Positions 24,720 through 36,850 are shown, numbered from the stretch's first letter. The stretch: DNA of 64,000 nt from Agriotes lineatus (GCA_940337035.1 OW679197.1:37330466-37394465); one strand, 5' to 3'. Translations and numbers: made by a program. Notes: generated by a model not told the origin, from the sequence alone.

Positions 24720-27639
24720 TGAGGAAAGTATTGTATTCTTCATAATTTACGTTTCTGCTATATTCCAAATGTATTGTTTATTAAAAATCACAATTTAAGT
24801 TAATACTCGTACTACCCTGCCTACATTAAATGCAAGTTTAAAATTTTCTGCTTTCTGCGCATTGCTGATAGCATAAATATGTGAGCAGCCTTCCATACTC
24901 TTATCTATAATTCTTTTATGGAAGCAGAACGCTTCCATAATGCTTTAACAATATATCTATATTTTAATTGTGGATTTTACTAAACTACCTGATTAACATA
25001 AATAATCATGATATTTTATTGATTACTATATAATATATATTTTAAAAAATCGTAACTTGTTAATAAAATTTAAATTTCTATGACACTACTTTTAGATGTA
25101 AGTATGCAAGTTCAAGGAAAATAATGTGTTTCGCTAACTTAATTTTCTCTTTATCCAGACATGTAAATTACTATTTCAATAATGTTTTATATAACTGAAG
25201 AAGCTATTTAATTTTAAAAAATTAAATATTAAAGTATGTTAACGACAAAATGATTTTTATTTATTAACAAAAATCATTCTTAATTAATTAGCTTTTTGAC
25301 TATAAATCTCCTATAAAATTAATCAAGAAATAAATAGTCAACTGATATAGATAATCACTTAAAAACTTAAGGAGGTTATAGAGAACGTTGAAATTTAAAG
25401 TTTTGAATGTAAAGTTTATCTTTTAAATTTCCCGCTGAGTAACTATTCAGTCCACCTGTATTCTTTCAAAAGTGGACCAATGAAACCGTCAGATTTTGCA
25501 TTTCATATCCAACCAAAATAAATTGTAGTTACTATTGTAGTAGTACTCAAGTGACTATTTTGAACAAATTAAAATATTTATTGAAGATGTTTACACAAAT
25601 TGTATTGTAACAGTGTGTAACTAAGTGTTAAGTCTTTGTAATTTGGAAAATGGGTTGGGTTCACTGAATAGTCCTCCGAATACTATTCGAAATCAAATTT
25701 AGGTCGACTATTTTTGGGTGGTATCTCTCATGTACCCACACGCAATGGACCTTCGTGATACCTACTACATAAAAAATAATCGACATTCTGCCAATAGTAA
25801 AATAATTTATGACATGGTTTCTTATTGTTGCCTACGACTTCAAGTAGTTGAAATTAGCAACCCTTATAATTGCTTTTATTAAGACTTTTTAATGGAAAAG
25901 GACTTGATTACATGTATTAAAAATTCCAATACATATATTAAAAATGGTATATAGCTCTTTTATTTTTTTATACTTTTCATATGCATTTTGCTAAATAACT
26001 ACTATTACAATATATTTAATTTTATACACAAAAATGTAAGCTTGACAAGAAATTATGAAAGCAAAAATTTGTTTTAATAAATTAGGCATTTTATTACATA
26101 CTATTATATCACCAAATTCTTGTGCGTTCACATGTTTTACTATAGCCACCCTCTTTAAGAGGGCGGAACATCGGCGGGGAGGGATTTAATAGTGCAGTGC
26201 TGTTGTAGATTAAATTTCTTATAGTTGAGGTGTTTTTTATTGTAGTGCCTGGACAAGAAAATCTTTCCAAAAGCAAAATGCTTCACGGTTTACGTAATTA
26301 AAATATGATCTCAGACTTTTTTATAGGCATACGCATTCGCCATTCAAAAAAACGCGAACAATGAACAATTTCATGGACAAAGTAACTCAGGAATAAAGCA
26401 TGTCACAGACAATAGTGGCTGTTTAGAAACAACAAAATAGCTGCACCACCCGTGCATAATGAAGCTATATCAAAGTAATAGCTTTTCTTCATTAGTTATA
26501 GAGTAACTGCAAAATAAATAACCCGCTAAAATAAAACTTCCGAGGCCCGCTGAAAAACCGTGTTGCCACTGCCATAGCTGCGGATGTAAAATTAAAACTA
26601 CATCTATTTGCCTAGTCCTCCATGTGAAATGGCAGCCTGTTGTAAAAGCGGGCTAAATGGCACCTAACACTGCAGCAGAACAATGCGGCATCAAGCAAAT
26701 ACTCCATGAAATTGCAAGCACAAAGCGCGTATTTCACACTCAAATCTGAGAAAGCACAAGTGACGCTCTCGGAGCATTCGAACTAACACAGGACTCTGGC
26801 ATGAGATTAAACTTGTCATCGAAGATCCCCTGCCTAATAGGATCAATATGACACCAGTACACTTTTAAAACGTCTACAGCGCGATCAGGGCCATTGCGCT
26901 GAAAACTTCGGTAATTGCTCCTATTTCAGCACAGCGCAGCGGCTGCAAAAAGCTGCAAAATGCAACCCGGGCCCCGCCGAAGACGAAACTCGCGACGAGA
27001 GAAAAGGCCCTTTTCGTATAACAGTGTATATTTAGGGCTGATGGGACAAGCTGAGCGTTCAATTTTATTCACATCACATCAAACCGAAATTGACTTTCGG
27101 GCCACTGAGCCGATAAAACGCTCGCCGGTTCCGATATCCGGCTAACCAGAAGACTTTTAAAATAAAATATTTAAATATGGAGTCCACACTCCGCGGTTAT
27201 AACATCGATAAAAGTAAATGTTATCGTAAAGCCCAGCTCCGGAGATACACGTTTTATTTCAGCCCCGAATGCCGCGATTATTCTGAATAAGGAGTTTTTT
27301 TATGGGCCTGCTCGAGAGTAGCAAACGTACTTTTATACCAAAATTCGCAGAAAATGGAGCAGGCCGCTGGAGCGTAGTAATTGAGAATTGTAATTGCTAC
27401 TAGAGCAACATGAACAGCAGTTAAGGGAGCAAATTTCAAGACAGATTTGTTATCTTATTAACGTCCAAGGATAAACAATCTGGTGTGATACACGCACACA
27501 ACTTCCTTTTACAGTGATCTTATAATTAGCCAAAAATTCGATTTTTAATTTTTAAGCAAAATTACAAATTCTACAAAAACTGTACAAAATAGAGCGTTAG
27601 GTGAAGAGACAAATTTTCTCTAGAATTTTATGCTGAATT
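24720..27639. other. Intergenic DNA with a GC-richer island at 26.5-27.4 kb
   Basis: 24720-26500 is very AT-rich with nothing recognised. 26500-27360 is GC-richer. It contains overlapping short frames without domains and motif-like words (GATA-type ATCGATAAAAG near 27206). No gene could be supported. Confidence 0.35.
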
Positions 27640-28170
27640 CAAAAATGTAATAATATACCTGGTGTCCTATTTAAAATAGGAGTTAATATAAAAATGGAAA
27701 AAACAAAAAGAAACTCTTTTTAGAAGTATTCAACTGGAAAATCACCTATCTCACATCAATACACATTAAAAATGTAATAAAAGTGTAAAGTTTGAAAAAA
27801 TCGTTAGAGCCGTTTTTGAAAAAATCGAAAAAACTGAAAAATCACAAGAGTAAACACCTACTTCCGGTTATGCGGTTTTCTTCAAAAGCTTGCTGTCACA
27901 TCTACATAGTACACAAAACTTATATATGAAGTTTCAACGCCATACCTCTTTTCGTTTTTGAGATATTCTGTTCACAGGCGGGCAGACACACATACACACA
28001 CAGATACACAGACACACACACAGAAAGACCAATGAAAAATATGTTTTTTTGGGTTCAGGGGATTATAAAACGTGAAGATCTGTTGAAAACTCAATTTAGA
28101 ATTTTTGGGGTGAATCCAATACTTCCTTTATTGTAAAAGTAGGTAAAAAGTAAAAAAGGCTTTATTATGC
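27640..28170. repeat. Probable dispersed repeat with a CA-rich microsatellite
   Basis: This stretch resembles non-coding transposon ends common in insects: GTTTCAACGCCATACC, then TTTTTGAGATATTC, then a purine/pyrimidine run of imperfect CA and GACA repeats (about 27977-28028). No terminal inverted repeat was found, so the class and borders are unknown. Confidence 0.35.
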
Positions 28171-30043
28171 TACAATCATCCATCTGCCGTACCAGAAATC
28201 GACATATAAGCCCATTTATGATAGAGCGTTGTTTTAAATCTAATATATAAACCCGCTAATTCACAGTATTTAAAAAATCAGACAGGCGCCTCCAATTTCA
28301 TATAATCTAGCTCAATGAGAAGTACAAAAAATGAAAAGCCATTACTGAGAAATTGGTAATTAAGTCAATTGCAATAGTCTACAAGATACATCACAATGCG
28401 GAACCAAAACCTAGTTGTTTTAAGTGACAATCAAAAAACCTATGAAAATATGTACCAATAAGAAATCTCTAGAAACGATGAAAATCATTAAGGCTGTGTG
28501 TAAAGCTAAGTGGAATTAGTAATATTTTAAACATCCAACCTTTTGCTCTGATCTGGATAATTCTAGCAAATTGCTTTCCTGAATTAGTTACTATTATTAA
28601 AGCCCACATAATCCAAAATTTCGTTATTATCGAATGAAATAGATTAAGAACACTCTAAATAAAATGCGTTTATTGTTCTTTATAATACAGATCAAAAATT
28701 CCACAAATTAAAATTAATTATGTATGTACATAAAAAAATAAATGATCTGCATTATAGAATGTTTCAGCTCTGGGGACGGCTGAGAGGGGTAGCCTCATCG
28801 TAGCCTGGTTGTCAAACAGCTCATGGAGCGGCATTGCGTGCTTAGTTATATCTGGGATTAAAACTTATTAAAGGTGGTCTCGCATGCAAACAAGGCGCGG
28901 TGCAACACAAAGCGTATGTGTATAAATTTTAAGGGTTATTAACACCATCGGAAGTTTCCCTTCTGGTGTCCACGAATTATGCTTATGCCTTTGTGCAAAA
29001 CAAATTTTACCTTAAGAAGCCCAGAGGCACGAGCGTAGCCGACTTACGGGCATACTCTCGATTCGCATTCTTCGGGAACCTGCAGGACGCTATTAATTAG
29101 ACAGAAACGACTGGATGACTTTTTTGGCGGAAAAGTTTTCGTCAAGTAAGTCGCCTTTCCCTATTTACGGTTCCCCATTTTTCTGAATAAGGGCTTACCA
29201 CGGAGAGCGCTGCTATGGAACCGCTCTCCAAGAGTTCGCGACGGCTTGAGGCTTTAGATTGAGGTCCTAGGTTCCATTACTCGGTGGCGGGTACTGCGCC
29301 ACCAGGTGCTTTTCTCCTTGAAGTTGGCGGTGGAGCCGCTTCAGGAGGGAGGCCTATATGTGCGGGTAGATGCTACGCAAAAGCTCACCACCCATAGCGG
29401 CTTGGTATGCTGGTTAGAGCTACAGAATAGATCAACAACAGTTGCCTGGTGGAATAATAGACGGCCGCTTGGGAAGTAGACAGGTGCTATAGGAAAACTT
29501 ATCACCGATGGCGGATTGGTGAGCTGGTTTCAGGTTTCAGAAGAAGGTCAGAAATCAGAATTCAAGGACGGGTAGCGATTCGCTCGGCTGGAGCGGACGA
29601 GAACAGCTTCAGCAACAGCGAACTGGAAGAGATCAGATCAAGCCCCTCCTTGAGGCTTAAGTTTAGTAGATAGAGTTTTGAATTCAAGTGTAAATACCAG
29701 CCCAAGCATCTTTATTTTATACCCTTCTGGGGTGTATTGCCTGTTGGGTTATCTTTGAGTGGGGGCTGTGTGTTGACGGTTCGCTCGACAGCAAGTGCAC
29801 TGCGGATGTTTAGCGTTTATCGTATTTTGCCGTGACTAAAGTTAGAGGCGTAGATTTTCAAACAATCTAATTGTCAATTCAATTTCTGCAGGTGGTAATG
29901 GCACAGGGCCATGTGTAGGCTTTATAAAAAATCTAGCATTACGGGACATGGCCAAAGAATTGGTAGACGTGGATGTCATCTGTACCAAGTTTTAAAAAAG
30001 CTCTACGTATCTATACCGATTATAAAACATTGGCACTAATAAC
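28171..30043. other. Intergenic DNA with a GC-rich island at 28.8-29.8 kb
   Basis: 28770-29760 is GC-rich. It contains an imperfect internal duplication: GCTCACCACCCATAGCGGCT near 29380 and CTTATCACCGATGGCGGATT near 29497, both followed by a GCTGGTT word. It also has an 8-bp stem GGAGAGCG/CGCTCTCC at about 29201-29228. No frame stays open. It might be an LTR or a regulatory block; neither can be shown. Confidence 0.3.
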
Positions 30044-30987
30044 CGGGGCTGTGGAGTTGGTCACAAAAAATCCGACTCCGACTCCACTCCTGATATTTTA
30101 GTAGTTTGAATCCGACTCTGACTCCGACAGTACTAGAATATTGATAACCCCCCCCCCCCCCCTTCCTTTTCATCTACCTGATAAACTTTACCGGCTCATA
30201 ACGAATTTCACAAATTTTGTGGAATGTGGTTGATTATAATTAATTTCATATTTACAAATATTGCATTCACGGTTTCCAGCAACGTACTGATTTCACGTAC
30301 AAATACACAGAGAGGTTTACAAACGTAAATGAGAAAAAAATAAAATTTACTTTAAGAAGAATACATTTCATGACAAAATTTCATAAACGTACAAATGCCA
30401 TTGTTATAACAAGACAGTTTCTTACCTGCCTATTAAACTAACAGTACTAACTAAATTCCGTAGTAGATTATTTTCTTAAGGGGTCATTTACTACCTGCCT
30501 ACATAATACAAGTTTACTGAGTCATAGGAAATTCAAATAGTCTGACGTCTGAGCAGGGTTGAGCAGATTTAAATTATTTGATTAAAATAATGAATTTAAT
30601 GGAGCAATTTAATTATCAAAATCATTGATTTAAATAATATTTTTTTATATTTTGCTAAATCAACAAAACAAATACACCAAAGAAGTGCTCTTCAAATATT
30701 GCCAATTAAACAAAAACACCATAAACAGGTAAACAGTTAAAACATAACAATAAGGTGCACTATGAAAGTTAGAAATTAGAGGTAATACAAGGACGAATTC
30801 GGCATTTTTTAAATAGTTTGGCAGGAATTTAAATTTACAAGCGGTGATCACACTGATTCTAGAACACACTCTGCACACTCGTGGACCTATGAATTAACAT
30901 GTTATAGTAGTGCACATGCATTTTCATAAACTAACATAAATAAATAAAAATCGATTTTTATTAACCCTGAGTCTGTCTTCAAATAGT

Positions 30988-33900
30988 CAGTACTCATCTC
31001 TCATCTCATCAGCCTTTATCTTCGGTCCATTTCTCGACATAGGCCTCCCTCATTCTTCGCCACTTGTCTCTATCTTGCGTCTCTCGGATCCACATTAGTC
31101 CAGCAGATCTTTTTACATCGTCCGTCCATAGCATTGGGGGACGTCCTCTAGATCTCTTCTTCAAGTAGGGCCTCCATTTTAGGATTGTATTGGTCTACCT
31201 TTCGTCCTTATATCTAGCCACATGGCCGGCGTAGTTCCATTTCAACTCTGCCACTGTTTCGGCAACGTCTTTTACTTTTGTTATGCCTCTTATCCACGTG
31301 TTTTTTCTGTGATCTTTCAGCGTTATGCCCAACATTTGTCGCTCCATTGCTCTCTGTGTCACCCTTAATTTATTCATCGACAGTTCTGTTAGAGTCCACG
31401 TTTGAGCTCCGTATGTCAAAACGGGTAGGACACATTGATCAAATACTCTAGAACGCAGATGCATCGGAATATTTTTATTTCTTAAAGTCTTACTTAGTTT
31501 TCCGAAGGCAGCCCAGGCCAATCTTCTTCTTCTGTAAATCTCTATTTTTTTATTTTCCCTTCCAAGCTTTATCATATGTCCTAAATAAACATAATTGTCC
31601 ACTCTTCCAATTCTTGGTTTTTAATTTTTATTTTTTGCTCGAGGGATCTACTACACATAATTTTTGTTTTTGTTAGATTCATGTTTAGACCAATTTCATT
31701 TGATGCTTTGTCAAGCTCTGTTAACATAGTCTGGAGTCGTTCAGGGGTTTCTGAGGTAAGAACGATGTCATCAGCGAATCGGAGGTTATTGAGTCTTTCC
31801 ATTTATTAGGATGCCTTTATTGTCTTGCCAGTGAAGTTTTTTGAAAACATCTTCTAAGGCATTCGTAAATAGTTTTGGTGAGAGAGTATCGCCTTGTCTT
31901 ATACCTCGTTTTATACTAATCGGTTTGGTGTTCTCATGCAAATGTATAGTGGATGTAGCGTTCTTATATATGTTTTCAAGTAACATTATATATCAGTGGT
32001 CTACTCTGGCGTTTCTTAAAGACTCCATAATTGCCCAATGTTCTACTGTGTCGAAAGCTTTTTGAAAGTCGACAAATGCTAAGTTTAGTTCGAAATTGTA
32101 CTCAACTGATTTTTCAATTAGCATTCTCATTGTTAGTAGGTGTTCACTTGTACTATAATCTCTTCTAAAGACAGCTTGTTCGACTGGTTGATAATCTTCA
32201 AGTTTTTTAGTTAAGCGATTTGTAATAACTTTGGTGAATGTTTTATATAGCTAGGATAAAAGGCTTACTGGTCTATAGTTTTCGAGGTTCGCTTGATCAC
32301 CCTTCTTATGTAGTAATATCATATTTGCATTATTCCAGGTCTTAGGAATATCTCCTATTGATAGGCATATGTTAAAAAGATCGCGTATTTTTGTTAAAAT
32401 CTCTTCTTCTCCCTCTTTTATCATTTCAATCCCTATTCCATCTTCTCCTGGTGCTGTATTGTTCTTCATTTGTTTCAATGCATAGCTTGGTTCTTCAGTT
32501 GTTATATCTGGCATTTCTTCTGAACCTACGTTGATTATTTTTCTATCATCGGTTGTAGTGTTGTTTTGTTGTTGGGTTTTTGTGTCATATAGGTTCGTGT
32601 AGAATTTTTCTGTTTCTTTCATATTTTCTTCCAAGTTTCTTATCTCTTTTCCGTTTTCGTCTTTTAGTGTTACAACGTGTCGTTTTCCGTTTCGCCTAAG
32701 ACATTTTATTCCCTTGTTTTTCTCTATTAATTTTTCCGCTTCAATTTCGTAATAGCTTTGTAGATCTTTTCTTATCATCCTTATAGTTTCCTTTGCCATT
32801 TGTCTAAATTCTTTATATTTACCTTCTTTAAATAATTGCCGTTTTTCTTTTATTTTATTTTTTGTATCTTGACTTAGCTTTTCTATCTTGGAATTTCTCA
32901 GTTTAGCAAATTTTTCTCCTGCTTCCTTCATTGCATCTGTAATTATATCGTTCATTTTATTTATATCTTTTAAATTCCACTTCTCCCTTTTCAATTTTTG
33001 GTTGAGCTATTTTTCATATTCTAAGGCATTTCGTTTCAGTTTCTCGGTATCAATCTTTGTTATTTGTTTTCTCAAGGGCCGTCTTTTCGTTTTTGTGTCT
33101 ATTGAAATTTTTGCTCTTAATAGCCTGTGGTCACTATTCATATTGAATGAATTCAGAGTTGTTACATCTTGTACTATGTGTTTTTCGCTTGACAAGATAT
33201 AGTCTATCTCATTTTTTGTTTTTAGATCTGGAGTGATCCATGTCCACTTTCTTTGTTGTTTTTTGGAGAAGAAGGAGTTCATTTCATATAGGCGGTGTGT
33301 TGTTAAAAACTCCAGAAGCATATTTCCTTTTTCATTTCTTTCATCAAAGCTGAAGTTTCCTATATATTCTTCATTTTCTTCTTGTCTTTTCCCTAATTTT
33401 GAATTGAAGTCTCCCATTACTAGAGTGTGGGTAGTGCTGTCTTTATTTATGTTGTCTGATAGTTTGTTATAAAAGGCTTCCATTTCTTCGTCTGTATGAG
33501 TCGATGTTGGTGCGTAACACTGTATTATTTTTATTTTGTATTTTGGGGAGAATTGAATGATTATCGAGGCGACTCCCTTAGATTCGTTATTGAATTTTGT
33601 GATATGTGCTGATATCTTTTTGTTAATTATGAAACCTACGCCACGTTGGCTTTCGTTTTCAGAGCCTTTGTAGTATAGTATATGCCCAGATTTAAGTGTT
33701 ATACATTCTTCTCCCTTTCGTCTTATTTCTGATAGTCCAATGATGTCCCATTTCATCTTATCGAGCTCTTCTTCAAGTTCATAGAGACGGTCTCCACCTA
33801 ATAAAGTTCGTACGTTTATAGTTCCTATTGCCAATGTCGTTTTTCTTTGGTAGCCTGATCGATCCCGGTGATTCTTAGCACCCCACGTCTGCTTCCTTTT

Positions 33901-34021
33901 CTGACCGCTACCTTGGTTGGGGATACACAGACCGCCGGGGACCTGGGGCCCGTTCGCGAGTGTCGTTTCCATAAGGGGTATTTAGCATTTAAAACACCAC
34001 GCTACGTCAGTACTACAGTCG
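30988..34021 (-). mobile_element. RTE-clade non-LTR retrotransposon inserted in the hAT-like element
   Basis: The 3.0-kb length, endonuclease followed by reverse transcriptase in one ORF, and a short GATGA-type repeat at the 3' end (about 30990-31010) fit the RTE clade. TTCAAATAGT flanks both sides (30978-30987 and 34022-34031) and is a plausible target-site duplication. The same 10-mer also occurs at 30532, so the duplication call is not certain. The element lies on the minus strand inside the hAT-like element, so it is the younger of the two. Confidence 0.75.
31009..33972 (-). pseudogene. RTE-type ORF: APE endonuclease plus reverse transcriptase, broken
   Basis: Start ATG at 33972. The N-terminal part (33007-33972) is an exonuclease-endonuclease-phosphatase domain: GTINVRTL, IIGLSEIRRKG, CYAPTSTHTDEE, MGDFNSKLG, NEIDYIL and SDHRLL are all visible, including the Asn, Asp and His catalytic positions. 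Downstream come RT motifs: APGEDGI, ILLHKKGD, ENYRPVSLLS, LAFVDFQKAFD, GIRQGDTLSPKLF and LRFADDIVL. After these are KKIEIYRRRRLAWAAFGKL and the C-terminal RGRPPMLWTDD, WIRETQDRDKWR. Disabling changes: in-frame stops at about 33007, 32251, 31986 and 31195, and frameshifts near 31790 and 31595. Such proteins nick target DNA and reverse-transcribe their own RNA. The copy is dead but fairly young, since motifs are little altered. Confidence 0.9.
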
Positions 34022-34196
34022 TTCAAATAGTTTGATAGCTTTTGGCGTTTTTTATAAAAAAAAAATTGATAAGTGGTAGTCGGAGTCGGGTAATTTATAC
34101 GGACCCCGGCTCCGACTCCCGACTCCATCCTAAAAGTTCCGACTCCTCGACTCCGACTCCCGACTCCGACTCCGACTCTACAGCCCTGCTAATACC

Positions 34197-34559
34197 TAAT
34201 ATCAACAAGATTACATGTACGCAAAAAGCCTCTCAAATTCTTCATTTTAACAAGATTAAAGCAGATTTGTCCCAGGAAAATGTTCGGGGGAAGGAGATTA
34301 TAGATTACAAAAAGCGGATGGAGCTAACTTTTATTGATTACTGGAAAAAAAAACCTTTAATTCTGTCAAATTCAGATTGTACATACCAAATACTAGGAAA
34401 GATGGTTGTGCTTACCTCATCCTAGTATACACATATGAAAGAAATTTTGCCTATGTGTGTAAAGGTAAGCAACCTCGAAAAGAACTGGCATGTTCGAAAA
34501 TAGTTAGTTATATTAACCAAAAATTGGCAAGACCATAACATCACCAAATCCACCACGCT
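34197..34559. other. Short intergenic spacer
   Basis: A 127-codon frame runs from the hAT end repeats into this spacer (34042-34425). Its first half is translated GACTCC repeat and it has no domain. No gene. Confidence 0.4.
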
Positions 34560-34579
34560 CCCTTGCTTTTCCCATTACT

Positions 34580-34955
34580 CTGTAGGCTTGCGAAACCTAG
34601 ACTCTAAAACAGTGGAACAGAAAGAAGAGCGAGGCATTCGAATTATGAATACAGAATACATAATAAGGTTTTGAGAGTCATAGAGTTTGGGTTACGCCCA
34701 AACCAATTCAATCTGAAGGAACTCAACATCAGTTGGTCACATATTTGCTAAAACACTTAGAAATATATGTTTGTTATTTTAATCATTTGGCCAGACATGA
34801 CTTCAGGCTTGAGAATATCGTCGTCGTCGTATCGGAAACTAATGCGAAAACGATCTCCAAAAGTGATGGAGCGATCAGCTACAAACTGACCGGGCAGACT
34901 CTGCCAAAGATGCAAGAAGATAATTATCCAGAAGAGCCACTACATTCAGTATAAG
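34580..34955 (+). pseudogene. Non-LTR retrotransposon, C-terminal remnant
   Basis: Plus-strand frames read YACETWTLKQWNRKKSEAFE at about 34587-34650 (the first Y codon is now a stop), the post-RT signature (Y-x-x-E-T-W-T-L) of RTE/CR1-like elements. After a frameshift comes YLLKHLEIYVCYFNHLARHD, equivalent to the LQYFGHIxRH block, and then a TG-x-x-L tail (34733-34954). Several stops and frameshifts are present. This is a second non-LTR fragment, separate from the RTE upstream and on the opposite strand. Confidence 0.55.
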
Positions 34956-35401
34956 GATTATAGATTAAGGAAGGGCAACTCAATAAAATGTGTTTTGCCC
35001 TCATTCATAATCATGTTACAACCCTAGAGCGTGAGGTCGTGGATGCATTTCCTATGTGTTCTAGGATCTTTTCTCAACTTTTCACTTCTGCTTTTCTTTT
35101 TCTTTTATCTTAGCTATATTTTATCCTTTCTTTTGGTCTGCATCCTGTTCATTATATACACATTCGTATTATTTTGGTGGCTTTTTTAGTATCCTCCTTA
35201 TTTAATTAGTGGTTCCTGTTTTAGTATATCTCTGATTATTTAATTTCATATGCGGCCGCTGCTTGCGTTTCCTTTTAGTTTTGGTATTTTACAATTTCTG
35301 GATTTTAAACTTCGCTAATTTAAATAAAACACTGCTGGAGCTTGTGGTTTGAAAATATCACAAATCGTTAAAACTCCTCACCACACAAATATTTAACAAC
35401 T

Positions 35402-35441
35402 GCTAAATACGTATTTCGACAGTCAAGCTGTCATCAGTAGC
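35402..35441 (-). ncRNA. Candidate hammerhead-ribozyme motif downstream of a Penelope fragment
   Basis: On the minus strand: GCTA (35438-35441), CTGATGA (35431-35437), a segment with a CAG/CTG stem and loop CTTGA, GAAA (35414-35417), a self-complementary ATACGTAT, and UAGC (35402-35405) that pairs with the first GCTA. Order and pairing match a hammerhead (helix I, CUGANGA, helix II, GAAA, helix III, UH, helix I). Two unpaired bases before GAAA depart from the consensus. It lies about 120 bp past the PLE stop codon, where the pLTR should be. Confidence 0.4.
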
Positions 35442-35560
35442 TACGAAACTTACTCGTGACCAAATCACAAATGGAAGTGGGCGATTTCCGCGCATTTTAT
35501 AGTTACTTATGCTATCTGACTCGGAGGGGGTGGCCGAGGGTCAATTAACATGGCCGATGG

Positions 35561-35950
35561 TCAATTTAACTTTAACAAGTCATACAAGATGGAGGAAGGT
35601 ATAGGTCCACCGTCTTTGTTCAAAAGTTTATTATCTCGGTTATTAAAAATGGCCAAGCTTTCAAACGAATTTAGTTGCTTTGTTGAAGATAACGCCTTAA
35701 CAATTTTAGGTCATCCTCTTTTATACTATGACCCGTTTCGTAAATATGTTGGGCAATACTTTTTTCGAATCTATTGAATCTAAAATGAGCTAAATGCTCT
35801 TTAAACCTAGTACCAAAATTACGACGTGTTTGCCCAATATATTTAGAATCACAATGGGAACATTTAATTTCGTAAATTCCAGATCTCTCTAAAGTCCTAA
35901 GTTTGTGTTTTGGATTTCCCAAAAAATTTCTAATTTAATCTACTGTATTT
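35561..35950 (-). pseudogene. Penelope-like element, GIY-YIG endonuclease end
   Basis: The minus strand reads NPKHKLRTLERSGIYEIKCS followed by HCDSKYIGQTRRNFGTRFKE: a textbook GIY-x10-YIG domain with intact GIY, YIG, CxxC and the following Arg. It continues through HIYETGHSIKEDDLKLL. A frameshift near 35680 leads to SFESLAIFNNRDNKLLNKDG and a stop at 35561-35563. Known: in Penelope-like elements this domain follows the RT and cuts target DNA. The RT is absent, so this is a 5'-truncated dead copy. It differs from the GIY-YIG ends at 24.4 kb and 42-47 kb, so at least three PLE families are present. Confidence 0.82.
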
Positions 35951-36560
35951 TTGGTTTCATCTATTTTCTGTCTTATGTATTCCAGCTATGCTATATGTTT
36001 TTAATCACTTTATTATGTGTTTTTATACTTCCTATTTGGAAGTTCTTTTTAATAATGTATTAAAATTGCTTATAATTTGTATGGCATTGCTATACAGTTT
36101 CATCCAGAATTATTGTTACTTGTTCTGTTAGCTCTGTTATTTTTATCGACGTTTCTGTTAATTTCGTAATATGTTTTTTACTATTTCCTATGCTTGTTTC
36201 TCTGTTCAATTTGATTAATTAATTGTTGTATTTTCTTTTATCCCCTTAAAACAAGGTAAGCATTGACCACAAAATATTTGGTATCACAACCGAGCCTCAC
36301 TGCAGCGAGCTTTTATGGATCTTAAAGATGCTATTACGTCAAATCTGATCGGTTAGTATTAATACCTACTTGAAGTATCTTAAAGTTTCTATAGTTGCTA
36401 ATAGTGTATGTTTGGGCTCTGCTCCACTTATTCTCGCAACGAACGACATCCTTATCCATATAAGCATCAGAGTAAAAACATATCGGAAGTAAATTGCTCT
36501 TTTTATTTTACAGACTTTAATGGCCAATTGCAGGACAGAACCTCAAACTTCGCAATAAAA
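35951..36560. other. AT-rich intergenic DNA, no gene seen
   Basis: No frame or repeat recognised. Confidence 0.4.
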
Positions 36561-36569
36561 GTGTAGAAA

Positions 36570-36850
36570 ACCTGCATGAGAGAAGAACTAGACACGACTC
36601 CTCTGGGACAAGTTATGGAAGAATGTCAGCTACGCTGGTTCGCACATCTAACTAGAAGTCGAGGTAAAAATTGCAACAAGAACGAGAAACGCTGGAACAG
36701 CAGATAAAAACCTCAGCGGAGGCCACGTGATAATTGAAAAAGTCAGCCAACTAAACTCTTATACACAGGAAGTATACGGGAAGAGCTCTAGAACTAGATA
36801 TAGAAAAAAGCGTGAATCCTTCGTTAATGCTACACGGCCACGACAAAGGT
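36570..36850 (+). pseudogene. Non-LTR retrotransposon, extreme C-terminal remnant
   Basis: The plus strand reads MREELDTTPLGQVMEECQLR then WFAHLTRSRGK. This is the C-terminal block of RTE-like elements (I-x-E-x-L-x-x-x-P-L, then LRWFGHxxR). After a stop, KPQRRPRDN resembles the RRPRGRPRxxW end. It is short and degraded. Confidence 0.5.

Larger units (their letters stand above)
30044..34188. mobile_element. hAT-like element with (GACTCC)n subterminal repeats, hosting a nested RTE
   Basis: The left end is CGGGGCTGTGGAGTTGG. The right end, reverse-complemented, is CAGGGCTGTAGAGTCGG; 14 of 17 positions agree. Flanks are CTAATAAC (30036-30043) and CTAATACC (34189-34196), a 7-of-8 match fitting an 8-bp hAT-type target duplication. 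Both ends lead into GACTCC/GGAGTC repeats (30070-30130 and 34078-34180). No transposase was seen, so it is non-autonomous. Its interior is split by the RTE insertion at about 30988-34021. A poly-C run lies near 30150-30167. Confidence 0.65.

Noticed and set aside
34042..34425. 127-codon frame next to the hAT-like end
   Set aside because: Its first part is translated GACTCC repeat; the rest has no domain.
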